A stretch of DNA of 31,149 bases from SIG588 sp045591985. GTDB lineage: Bacteria; Bacillota; Clostridia; Oscillospirales; Acutalibacteraceae. The translations under genes and the position numbers were made by a program. The notes beneath the pieces are model-generated. The model saw only the letters and a list, made by a program, of their open reading frames with translations. It was not told the origin of the DNA and made no database searches. Where the stretch lies: positions 1 to 31,149 of the forward strand of contig JAZNTV010000059.1 of NCBI GenBank assembly GCA_045591985.1, in the 5' to 3' direction. How positions within the stretch are numbered: position 1 is the first letter of the stretch; each line of letters begins with the position of its first letter. Positions 1 through 6,775 of this stretch are shown one piece after another.

Positions 1-270
1 GGCATCGACCCGCTGACTATGGAAAAGGTATATGTGCCAAAGTCCCGCGAAGAGCGAGCTATGCAGCGTGCGCTTCTGCAGTTCAATAAGCCGGAAAACT
101 ATCCCCTCGTGAAAAAAGCACTGCTGCGCGCCGGAAGGGAAGACCTTATCGGAACGGGTAAAAATTGTCTTATAAACGATAATTCAAGATCATTCCGCGA
201 TAACACGGGCAAACCCAGGAAAACCGGAAAGAAAAAGACCATCAGAAACATTCATAAGAAAAAGAAATAG
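1..270 (+). CDS. YgiQ family radical SAM protein, C-terminal fragment (5' end outside window)
   Basis: The frame is open from base 1 and ends with TAG at 268-270, giving the last 89 residues. It begins GIDPLTMEKVYVPKS and continues with EKAMQ-like and LLQ..KPENYPLV segments, then AGREDLIG, ending in a very basic lysine/arginine tail. This pattern is what I recognise as the C-terminal (DUF3362-type) region of YgiQ-family radical SAM proteins; the radical SAM core with its CxxxCxxC cluster would lie upstream of the window. The molecular function of YgiQ proteins is not established. An IS200/IS605 element begins within a few bases after the stop codon, so any native terminator of this gene has been displaced. 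The family call rests only on the tail. Confidence 0.75.
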   Translation, partial: GIDPLTMEKVYVPKSREERAMQRALLQFNKPENYPLVKKALLRAGREDLIGTGKNCLINDNSRSFRDNTGKPRKTGKKKTIRNIHKKKK

Positions 271-283
271 GCATCAAATCATA

Positions 284-303
284 ACCACCGGTAAACCGGT
301 GGT
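284..303. repeat. IS200/IS605 outer hairpin, tnpA 3' (right) end
   Basis: ACCACCGGT at 284-292 pairs perfectly with ACCGGTGGT at 295-303. A second perfect palindrome, CACCCCT/AGGGGTG with loop ATA, follows at 310-326. By analogy with the family these are the structures TnpA recognises at the right end on single-stranded DNA. Confidence 0.7.
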
Positions 304-386
304 ATGCACCACCCCTATAAGGGGTGACTACTGGCTTAGCCCCTAAAAGAGGCACTGAAAGTTTAGCAACGCATTACAATCTCGGG

Positions 387-414
387 CAGCCGCTCACGTG
401 CGGCTGTCTTTTTT
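387..414 (+). terminator. Rho-independent terminator inside the IS, plus strand
   Basis: CAGCCGC (387-393) pairs with GCGGCTG (400-406) around a 6-nt loop and is followed on the plus strand by a run of seven T at 408-414 after TC. The T-run is on the plus strand only, so the site stops transcription arriving from ygiQ just before it would run antisense through tnpA, whose stop codon is at 418-420. Confidence 0.75.
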
Positions 415-417
415 TGC

Positions 418-892
418 CTACTGTTTCTTGTTACCCGTGAACGGGTCCATAAATTCTTTTATACTAATCTGTTCTGCTGCGTAATCTTCTTCCAACTGAT
501 TCCTTATGTATTCTGCTATAACTTTTTTATTTCGACCGACTGTATCCACATAATACCCTCTACACCAAAAGCTTCTACTTCCATATTTATATTTTAAATT
601 TGCATGTCGGTCGAAAATCATCAGCGAACTTTTACCCTTGAGATATCCCATAAACTGTGCTATACTTATGTGCGGTGGGATGCTTACCAGCATGTGTATG
701 TGGTCGGGGCACGCTTCTGCTTCTATTATTTCTACTCCCTTTTGATTACACAATTTTCTCAAAATTTCTCCTATGTCTTTCTTAATTTTTCCATATATTT
801 CTTTTCGTCTATACTTTGGTGCGAAAACTATATGGGTATTGACATCTGTATTTTGAGTGTGCACTGCTTTTTATCTCATTATTTCCATTCAT
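418..892 (-). pseudogene. tnpA: IS200/IS605 family transposase TnpA, one-base frameshift near the N-terminus
   Basis: The protein is a Y1 single-strand transposase. In the 148-residue frame that starts at a GTG at 864 the HUH motif DHIHM is at residues 54-58, the candidate catalytic tyrosine is Y119 in IAEYIRNQ, and the family block HIVFAPKYRRK is at residues 11-21. The natural start, however, is ATG at 892-890, eight bases downstream of a perfect AGGAGG (906-901). That frame reads MNGNNEIKSSAHSKYRCQY, the usual IS200 N-terminus, and then breaks at a GGG run (plus-strand 834-836), where one extra base shifts it to an early stop. Removing one G joins it to HIVFAPKYRRK. The copy is therefore probably inactive, unless the extra base is a sequencing error or the shorter GTG-started protein still works. 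A TATAAT-like -10 lies at 945-940. Confidence 0.85.
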
Positions 893-1027
893 TTGAAAAA
901 CCTCCTGTATTTTTGTAATGCGGTTGCCAAACCATTACTATTATACAAGAGGTTCTTCTTTTATCTATAGTTCTTTTGGGCTTAGCTACGCCTCGCCCGT
1001 TTTATTGTAGCTTCGCTCTTTTTTCTT

Positions 1028-1046
1028 CCCCCGGTAGAACCGGGGG
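1028..1046. repeat. IS200/IS605 outer hairpin, tnpA 5' (left) end
   Basis: CCCCCGGT (1028-1035) pairs with ACCGGGGG (1039-1046) around loop AGA. It lies about 140 bp upstream of the tnpA start, the expected place for the left-end hairpin of the element. Confidence 0.65.
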
Positions 1047-1077
1047 TTTATTTCCACACCTAAAGGCACCAATAAGA

Positions 1078-1109
1078 AATGGAGGTGCGAGTGAGTTCGC
1101 ACCTCCATT
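1078..1109 (-). terminator. Terminator hairpin of the NACHT gene
   Basis: A perfect 13-bp stem, AATGGAGGTGCGA (1078-1090) with TCGCACCTCCATT (1097-1109) and a 6-nt loop, lies just past the stop codon of the minus-strand gene ending at 1120. On the minus strand it is followed by a moderately T-rich tail (ATTTCTTATT). It may act in both directions. Confidence 0.6.
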
Positions 1110-1119
1110 AATAAATTCA

Positions 1120-4100
1120 TTAACTTTTTGTAAATCCCCTATTATTGGCTGAGATAATAGCACTTACATATTCATCACTAATAGTTTTATTAAACTTGCA
1201 TCCCATTATAGAAACTCCCGGATAATAGGAAATCATATTCAATAATGCATTATTATCTGCCCTAACTTCAATAAGGTTATAGAATTCATAACAGCCTAAA
1301 AGATTCCCGTCATTTTTAGGTACTACAAAATCCCAAAATGCATTTTGATTTGCTTTTGATGAACAGTTCTCCATTTCCGTAGCTATTTCTTTATAATTTA
1401 ATCTTTTTATATCTTTGCAATGCAGAAGTTTTTGCTTGTCCTTAATCAATATGGCTTCAGACATATCATCAGATAAAAAAACATAACTATAGCCCGATTG
1501 ACCACAACCATATTGATTAGTTAATTCTGAAGTATGATATACATATAGCATATCATATTCGTGAAACGTCTTTTCCACGCTAACTATATGGTTGCCACGC
1601 CATGAATAACATTTGGGATGAAGAAGCTTATTAATCTTTGGAAGGTCTTCCAAGAAAAAGCCCCTTGTCGCCCAGTATTGTTGAATTCCATCTTCTCCTA
1701 GACTTCCTAAAGCTCCTAAATCATTATTTTGAAAAATAAACTTTGAAAATAGTGCTTTATCGAGCTTTGGCATGAGATAATACCAAGAACGGACAAAAGT
1801 AGGTTTTGACCCAACTTCTTGTTTATTATAGTATATACAATAAGGCTCTACTCTAGGAGCAGCCACGGATGAATGTTCAACAACGGCAATTTCAATTTGT
1901 TCATCCACATACAATCCGGAAACAAACCGTTCATTTTCTCCAGAATTTGAAACAATACTATTTGTACCTTTAACTATATCGTGTTCTATGCATCTATATT
2001 GAGATGTTATAAGAAGGTGCTTTCCTGAGTTGCTAAAACACATATTAGAAAAACTTTCTCCTTTATATGTTGCAGGCAATATTACTCGTTGGCTTCCGGA
2101 CTTTAAATCAAATAGTATTATTTTTTCGTGATCAGGTCTAACAAATGAAAGTGCTAAAATTTCATTTAATGGTTCATAACAAGCATCTCCAATTTGGTAA
2201 CCTTCTTCATGAAAACAATATTGGTTTTCAAGTTTTAATGGTGTGCCACCAAATATTGAAATGCCATTATACTGATGTACAAGAATAAAAGAATTTCTAT
2301 TTTGTGTTGTAAATAATGCTGTGGCTCCAAATAATGTACTGTTATATTTTAAAACCAAAATATCATTCTTGCTATCCCATTCATATGTATTTGTATCATT
2401 TGCAACAACAAACCGATTAGATGAAGGAATTACATTAGGTACAAATTCGAGTTCACCACTCTGATCAGAATTTGGCAAAAGCTTTTCTATTCCAGAAGCT
2501 GCATACGTCATTAATATATGACCTTCACCTGTGAGATCCGCTTCAAAGCAAATATCCGGATAAATAATAAATATCTTATCAGATTGTTCTGGATGAAGAT
2601 GTATCGCAGCAGGACATGTGTTACCGACAGAGTTTATTGTCCCTAAAATAGGTTCGCACAACTTATTTTCACAAAAGAACTGTTCAATGCGTTTGTCTGC
2701 ATTATTATAAATAATAAAGCTCTTGTTATCGGGTAAATATGCAACTGGTGGGGCAGTTGTTGGTGCAGAGCAGTAGTGATAAACGAACTGTGTTTCATGC
2801 TTTTCAGGAATTAAAATACACAATGCGCATGCAATATCTTCGAACGAGTTCTCTTCAGAATCATCACTGTAATCCCAATAATTTCCATCATAATCGTTGC
2901 TGTCTTGGTCATGTATCCAGGTTGACATCAACGCTTCATCTGTTTCATATGTATCATATTCTGCAGTATATGCAAATATATTTGAAGTTGCGTTTTCTGC
3001 ATATAATTCGCTTTGTTTATACAAATCGAACTTAGATGAATATACCATATTTTGTGTAGAAATATCTATACAATAAACGGTAGTTCTATCGCATAACATA
3101 AGAATACTCTTAGAATCTTGCGTAAAAGCAAAATATGAAAGCATTTTGTGCCGAACAGGAGGTTGAAAAACCATAGGTGGTTGAGAAGGTGTTGTTAGGT
3201 TGAAAATATGAATAGCAGCAACATCCCCATCATGTTGTGTTTCTTGGACTTTTGCGGCAAGCCAATTTCCATTTGGTGAAATTTTAATATATCCTTTTGC
3301 CGAAAAATCTGTGACGCCAAGAGGGTTTCCAGATTTTAATTCATATTCCATTTTTCCTGAAAAAATGTCCCAACACTTGATAATCCCAGAATCATCTATT
3401 GTGTAGCAATAATTTTTATAATATACATACTCCATCACATGATTTTGGTGGTTCTCTGGAAGAAAATTATTTTCTGTTAAAATAGAACCAGAAAAATTAA
3501 CTGCTAATGTGTTGTTTTTTCCTTGACGACTGCAATTTACATTGAAAAAACGACAGTTTCTTAGATTCAGTTCGCTTAAATCTAACCCAGAATACTCTTT
3601 ACGACCCAATAGTATAGAAGAGAGAATATTCGGCAATAGGTGTTCTGTTTCGATATTTCGTGAATGTAGTATTCGACAAAAATCAATCGCTTTTGCTAAC
3701 ACTTTTTGTTCATCATATCGAGGTGTAGGCAATAGCCAAACTGAATATTGTTGATCGAAATATGGGCGGTTGCGATGCTCCATTAATATTTCACTTATAA
3801 AACGCACCTTATTTATTTGCCAATATCTCATATCAAGAAATTTCTTCAACACTACAAGATGATTAGAATGATGAATAGAAAAATCGTCAGTGCTCATGCA
3901 TTGTAGCATTGATAATATTTGCACATCCCAAATTGAAGAAAAATAGTCTCGAAATTGATGATGGCAGAAAGAATAGCGTATTCGATTTGAAAAGTCACCA
4001 TCATTAATCTGATATTGATAAATAATCCCTAAATAATCATATATGCAAGAAATAATGGCGTTAATATTTGGAACACCGTTAATATATAAAGAATCAACTG

Positions 4101-5760
4101 TGTTTTTTAAAACCTGACCATTGTATTTAAAATCTTCAAATGGGTTAACAACATTATTGCAGAACAAAATTTTTATATTATTTAGCGCTTCTATTATAAT
4201 GTTGTTAAATCTTAGTTCACTTATATAAAATGCATCTTCATTTTCATAAACCCACCCAATATATGGAATTATAAAATTAAGAATTAATGCGATCTGCTTT
4301 TCATTTAACTTACAAGTGTGTGTTTCAGCAATACGTTTTCGTGCATTATAATAAGCAGAATTACGATGAAAAAATGCGTATAGTATCTCTCCCGCAGTTT
4401 CTGGCAAAAAATTCTCATCGTTTGTTTTCTCTGCGAACATACACAAATATAGTGGTATGCGTAAGCATTCCAACAGTGTTTCTGATTCTTTTACATTCCC
4501 AATAATCACATCTGAAACACCGCGCTCACGTAAATGGTTAAAAATTTCAGTAGGAGTAACCCCGACTAAGCGGATATTTTTAAACTTAGAAGCATAATGT
4601 GCCGATTGAGTTTCTCTACTCGTTGTGATGATGCGCACATTAGCGTAATGACTCAATGTAGAAATCTCATTACTAATATGACTTCTTATGGAACCATCTG
4701 CTCTAACTTCATTAAACCCATCAAGTAAAAGAATATATTGTGGATTGCCTCCAATTGGTTCTTTTTGCAATTCTTTTTCTATCAAATCCAAAGTGTCATT
4801 TGATACAGTATCAAGTGAACTATGATTTTCTAAAACTTGTCCAATATACCTAGTAATGAAATTGGTCTTTCTTAATGAGTCATTATACCAATTTTCTATG
4901 TGATCAGGACAACGATTTAGTTCTATAAAAAAGTAGACAGGCTCGGCTCCCATATATTCTTTTGGAAAACCGTTGGATTGTAAAAAAGCATTGCCCATTA
5001 AATGCTGTAGGAAAGTGGTTTTGCCAATACCTCCGTCACCTATAATTGAAATATTGTCGTTACCTTCTTCACAAAGCTCCTTAACAGGCGCAATGTGACC
5101 ATCTTCCAATTTACCATAAGATATAAAGTGTGTGGCAGTTAAAAAACCCTGCGGCAATAATCTTTCAACGATATTCAATGCGTGGAAACGATTACCTTTA
5201 TCACGAGAAATAAGATAACTTCTTTGCGAAGCCATCCATAATTCTTTTTTTAAAACGAGTTCATCAATAGAATGCTCAAGTTCCATAAAATCCAAACTCA
5301 AAGAATAATATTCTTGGGTTTTGTGTGAACCGGTTTTGCTCTGTATTGTATTATAATTGCTACATACTAAACAGCAGGCAATAAAACGAGCTAATTCAGC
5401 AGTTTGAGTAGGATTGCAACTTGCTATAATCCTTTCTTTGTCGCAATGACGCATATATTTACAACTGGACAAAAGAGATAGAATAGCATTGTATATTGTT
5501 TTATGATCGCCCGCAATTGTAAGATATTTGGTCTGAATATTGTTGCGCAACAACTCAAATTTTTCCTTTGTACAAAGGGTGCGAGTAATATCTTGAGGGA
5601 AAGAGCGTGCTCCTGAAAACAACTTTTTTGCCATATCCTCTATATCTTCATTTTGTTCATATATAACTTTAGCAAAAATACAATCGAAACAATCAGAAAT
5701 TCGATACCCCATAGTATCAAGATTTTTATGAAGAATCTTTAAAACCTCATGTAATAACAT
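1120..5760 (-). CDS. NACHT NTPase with pentapeptide-like and WD40-like C-terminal regions (bacterial NLR-like, candidate antiphage protein)
   Basis: The gene encodes 1546 residues. Residues 1-215 are a mostly helical region I cannot assign. The NACHT NTPase domain follows: Walker A GDGGIGKTT at 241-249, Walker B LLLDGFNEV at 344-352, and an IITTSRE sensor strand at 377-383. Residues 430-700 are helical and include SFCHHQFRDYF at 597-607, a motif typical after NACHT domains. A short pentapeptide-like stretch (GLDLSELNLRNCRF) is near 725-738. From about 780 to 1500 comes a beta-rich region whose clearest repeat, SGIIKCWD, is WD40-like; an acidic loop is near 950-975. Bacterial NACHT proteins are STAND NTPases, several shown to defend against phage by abortive responses; here that role is inferred. 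No TIR, nuclease or protease motif is visible, so the effector function is unclear. The gene is far more AT-rich than the core genes and probably acquired. Start ATG 5760 follows GGAAGG. Confidence 0.85.
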   Translation of the reverse strand: MLLHEVLKILHKNLDTMGYRISDCFDCIFAKVIYEQNEDIEDMAKKLFSGARSFPQDITRTLCTKEKFELLRNNIQTKYLTIAGDHKTIYNAILSLLSSCKYMRHCDKERIIASCNPTQTAELARFIACCLVCSNYNTIQSKTGSHKTQEYYSLSLDFMELEHSIDELVLKKELWMASQRSYLISRDKGNRFHALNIVERLLPQGFLTATHFISYGKLEDGHIAPVKELCEEGNDNISIIGDGGIGKTTFLQHLMGNAFLQSNGFPKEYMGAEPVYFFIELNRCPDHIENWYNDSLRKTNFITRYIGQVLENHSSLDTVSNDTLDLIEKELQKEPIGGNPQYILLLDGFNEVRADGSIRSHISNEISTLSHYANVRIITTSRETQSAHYASKFKNIRLVGVTPTEIFNHLRERGVSDVIIGNVKESETLLECLRIPLYLCMFAEKTNDENFLPETAGEILYAFFHRNSAYYNARKRIAETHTCKLNEKQIALILNFIIPYIGWVYENEDAFYISELRFNNIIIEALNNIKILFCNNVVNPFEDFKYNGQVLKNTVDSLYINGVPNINAIISCIYDYLGIIYQYQINDGDFSNRIRYSFCHHQFRDYFSSIWDVQILSMLQCMSTDDFSIHHSNHLVVLKKFLDMRYWQINKVRFISEILMEHRNRPYFDQQYSVWLLPTPRYDEQKVLAKAIDFCRILHSRNIETEHLLPNILSSILLGRKEYSGLDLSELNLRNCRFFNVNCSRQGKNNTLAVNFSGSILTENNFLPENHQNHVMEYVYYKNYCYTIDDSGIIKCWDIFSGKMEYELKSGNPLGVTDFSAKGYIKISPNGNWLAAKVQETQHDGDVAAIHIFNLTTPSQPPMVFQPPVRHKMLSYFAFTQDSKSILMLCDRTTVYCIDISTQNMVYSSKFDLYKQSELYAENATSNIFAYTAEYDTYETDEALMSTWIHDQDSNDYDGNYWDYSDDSEENSFEDIACALCILIPEKHETQFVYHYCSAPTTAPPVAYLPDNKSFIIYNNADKRIEQFFCENKLCEPILGTINSVGNTCPAAIHLHPEQSDKIFIIYPDICFEADLTGEGHILMTYAASGIEKLLPNSDQSGELEFVPNVIPSSNRFVVANDTNTYEWDSKNDILVLKYNSTLFGATALFTTQNRNSFILVHQYNGISIFGGTPLKLENQYCFHEEGYQIGDACYEPLNEILALSFVRPDHEKIILFDLKSGSQRVILPATYKGESFSNMCFSNSGKHLLITSQYRCIEHDIVKGTNSIVSNSGENERFVSGLYVDEQIEIAVVEHSSVAAPRVEPYCIYYNKQEVGSKPTFVRSWYYLMPKLDKALFSKFIFQNNDLGALGSLGEDGIQQYWATRGFFLEDLPKINKLLHPKCYSWRGNHIVSVEKTFHEYDMLYVYHTSELTNQYGCGQSGYSYVFLSDDMSEAILIKDKQKLLHCKDIKRLNYKEIATEMENCSSKANQNAFWDFVVPKNDGNLLGCYEFYNLIEVRADNNALLNMISYYPGVSIMGCKFNKTISDEYVSAIISANNRGFTKS

Positions 5761-5774
5761 AAAACACCTTCCTT

Positions 5775-5806
5775 TTTGGCACTAATTTGGCCCATCGTTT
5801 GGCACT
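5775..5806. repeat. Short direct repeats upstream of the NACHT start codon
   Basis: TTTGGCACT occurs at 5775-5783 and again at 5798-5806, with a partial copy TTTGGC at 5786-5791 between them, so the TTTGGC cores are spaced 11 and 12 bp apart. That is about one helical turn, as expected of an operator bound by a multimeric regulator. The repeats fall in the 5' leader of the NACHT transcript, just above its ribosome binding site. Confidence 0.4.
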
Positions 5807-5825
5807 GACTTACACATGCGGATAG

Positions 5826-5843
5826 TCTATAATTATCTATAGA
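5826..5843. repeat. Inverted repeat downstream of the NACHT promoter
   Basis: TCTATA (5826-5831) and TATAGA (5838-5843) form a 6-bp inverted repeat with a 6-bp spacer, roughly 15-35 bases downstream of the -10 box of the minus-strand promoter. This is a possible operator, but the sequence is AT-rich and chance is not excluded. Confidence 0.3.
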
Positions 5844-5858
5844 AACAAGCTTAACTTG

Positions 5859-5887
5859 ATTATAACATTTTTTGCTGAAATCATCAA
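5859..5887 (-). promoter_or_regulatory. Sigma-A-like promoter of the NACHT gene
   Basis: On the minus strand a TTGATG -35 box (5887-5882) and a perfect TATAAT -10 box (5864-5859) are separated by 17 bp. Transcription would start near 5852, giving a leader of about 90 nt. Confidence 0.65.
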
Positions 5888-5904
5888 TAATATCACCATA
5901 TAAT
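5875..5904 (+). promoter_or_regulatory. Candidate promoter of the holin-family gene
   Basis: On the plus strand, CTGAAA (5875-5880), an 18-bp spacer and a perfect TATAAT (5899-5904) resemble a sigma-A promoter with a weak -35 box. It overlaps the -35 region of the divergent NACHT promoter, so the two genes could compete for polymerase or share a regulator. Confidence 0.4.
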
Positions 5905-6017
5905 TTACAGGTTTATTATTGTATTGTTATATATCAATGTTAATCACATGTTTCTCCGGAATTAAAGTGCACTTGCAAGAGACCAATAACAGTACCAACA
6001 GATTGGGAGGAATGTAT

Positions 6018-6428
6018 ATGTATATTAACGAAATGGATTTATGGAAAGCATTCGAGGTGGTTTTGAATAAAATCGAAAGTTTTTTAGGTGGATATGATGA
6101 ATTGTTTTATACTCTTTTAATTTTTGTTTGCATTGAGTGTAGTACTAAAGTCATGTGTGCAGTAATTGATAAAAAAATCACATCAGTAATTAGTTTAAAA
6201 GGAATATTTAAGAAGATATTGATGTTTCTACTAGTAGGTGTCGGAAACATTCTCGACACTCAAATACTCGGTTTAGGTTCGGTATTACGAGTTACTGTAT
6301 TAATCTTTTACATATCATATGTGGGAGTATCATTCTTACAAGATGCCATATATATTGGGTTGCCTGTACCCAAAAAACTCCAACTAATCCTTGAACAATA
6401 TTACAAGAAGTTTAATTACAAACGATGA
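6018..6428 (+). CDS. Phage holin family membrane protein (holin 4_1 / TcdE-like)
   Basis: The product is 136 residues. It matches the Firmicute phage-lysis/toxin-secretion holin family: a hydrophobic segment (LFYTLLIFVCIE), then SLKGIFKKILMFLLVGVGN, the block ILDTQILGLGSVLR, a further membrane segment (VLIFYISYVG) and the tail GLPVPKKLQLILEQ. Such proteins form membrane lesions in the inner membrane. The family's usual D-Y-x-T-G signature in the first membrane segment is replaced by ECSTK here. I chose ATG 6018 because GGGAGG (6005-6010) is 7 bases upstream; ATG 6012 is too close and an upstream in-frame ATG at 5919 has no such site. No endolysin, portal or tail gene is near, so it is not part of an intact prophage. 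It is transcribed away from the NACHT gene and is equally AT-rich. A role as partner of the NACHT protein is inference. Confidence 0.85.
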   Translation: MYINEMDLWKAFEVVLNKIESFLGGYDELFYTLLIFVCIECSTKVMCAVIDKKITSVISLKGIFKKILMFLLVGVGNILDTQILGLGSVLRVTVLIFYISYVGVSFLQDAIYIGLPVPKKLQLILEQYYKKFNYKR

Positions 6429-6442
6429 AAATCCATAAAAGA

Positions 6443-6484
6443 AACGTCTCCCAATCTACAAATGTGTAAATTGGGAGGCGTTTT
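6443..6484 (+). terminator. Terminator of the holin-family gene
   Basis: AACGTCTCCCAAT (6443-6455) pairs with ATTGGGAGGCGTT (6470-6482), with one G-T pair, and T residues follow at 6481-6484. It lies 15 bp after the stop codon. Confidence 0.8.
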
Positions 6485-6514
6485 GAAGTTATTTCAAATT
6501 ACTCAAATAAACAA

Positions 6515-6556
6515 CAAACCCGAACGTTTCACCGATTGGTAAAAGGTTCGGGTTTG
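6515..6556 (-). terminator. Terminator downstream of tRNA-Leu
   Basis: CAAACCCGAAC (6515-6525) pairs with GTTCGGGTTTG (6546-6556), and the interior ACC/GGT and TTT/AAA pairs extend the stem. On the minus strand it follows the tRNA by only 7 nt and is followed by a T-rich tail (TTGTTTATTT), so it ends the single-gene tRNA transcript. Confidence 0.75.
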
Positions 6557-6563
6557 AATGCTT

Positions 6564-6647
6564 TGGTGCGAGAGACGGGACTTGAACCCGTACGTCTTCG
6601 ACACACGCACCTCAAACGTGCCTGTCTGCCAATTCCAGCACTCTCGC
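6564..6647 (-). tRNA. tRNA-Leu (anticodon GAG)
   Basis: The acceptor stem is GCGAGAG/CTCTCGC with discriminator A and an encoded CCA (6566-6564). The D loop contains the leucine-type AATTGGCAGAC. The anticodon stem CACGT/GCGTG encloses loop TTGAGGT, which gives anticodon GAG. A long variable arm (GTC-GAA-GAC) marks a class II tRNA, and the T arm is ACGGG-TTCAAGT-CCCGT. It forms the border between the AT-rich accessory block and core DNA; I found no duplicated 3' end of this gene on the other side of the block. Confidence 0.95.
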
Positions 6648-6670
6648 ATATTTGTTTTGCAACGCTAATG

Positions 6671-6699
6671 ATTATAGCACCCCTTTTTCATAAAGTCAA
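6671..6699 (-). promoter_or_regulatory. Promoter of tRNA-Leu
   Basis: On the minus strand TTGACT (6699-6694) and TATAAT (6676-6671) are exactly 17 bp apart, 23 bp upstream of the mature tRNA 5' end. Confidence 0.85.
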
Positions 6700-6731
6700 G
6701 CACTTTTTTCGGGATATCGCAATTTATTTTT

Positions 6732-6766
6732 AAAAATGCCGTCGAAATTTCTTCGACGGCATTTTT
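6732..6766. terminator. Bidirectional terminator between tRNA-Leu and ddh
   Basis: AAAAATGCCGTCGAA (6732-6746) pairs perfectly with TTCGACGGCATTTTT (6752-6766) around a 5-nt loop. The A/T flanks give a T-run on either strand. It lies 10 bp past the ddh stop codon, so it ends ddh on the minus strand. Confidence 0.85.
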
Positions 6767-6775
6767 GCTTCTTAT

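Larger units (their letters stand above)
276..1050 (-). mobile_element. IS200/IS605-family insertion sequence (tnpA only, hairpin ends)
   Basis: A Y1 (HUH) transposase gene on the minus strand is flanked by subterminal palindromes instead of terminal inverted repeats, the hallmark of IS200/IS605. On the tnpA 3' side there are perfect stems at 284-292/295-303 and 310-316/320-326, plus a weaker one near 339-353. On the 5' side there is an 8-bp stem at 1028-1035/1039-1046 with loop AGA. No tnpB is present, so the element is IS200-like. These elements move as single-stranded circles and do not duplicate their target, so the outer limits given are estimates based on the outermost hairpins. The element sits between the ygiQ stop codon and the terminator of the NACHT gene. 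Confidence 0.8.

Noticed and set aside
276..420. An omega RNA (TnpB guide RNA) at the IS right end
   Set aside because: The element has no tnpB, and the hairpins there are explained as IS200 end structures plus a terminator.
604..918. Plus-strand frame across tnpA
   Set aside because: It is antisense to the HUH transposase, has no ribosome binding site and matches no family.
5775..5806. A CRISPR-like repeat array
   Set aside because: There are only two full copies of a 9-bp repeat about one helical turn or two apart; no spacers or Cas genes occur in the window.
5919..6017. Longer start for the holin-family gene at ATG 5919
   Set aside because: The extra residues are not membrane-like and lack a ribosome binding site, while GGGAGG is correctly placed for ATG 6018.
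1078..6656. Attachment-site direct repeats flanking the AT-rich block
   Set aside because: I compared the tRNA-Leu 3' end with the sequence around 270-1120 and saw no duplicated segment, and no integrase is present.
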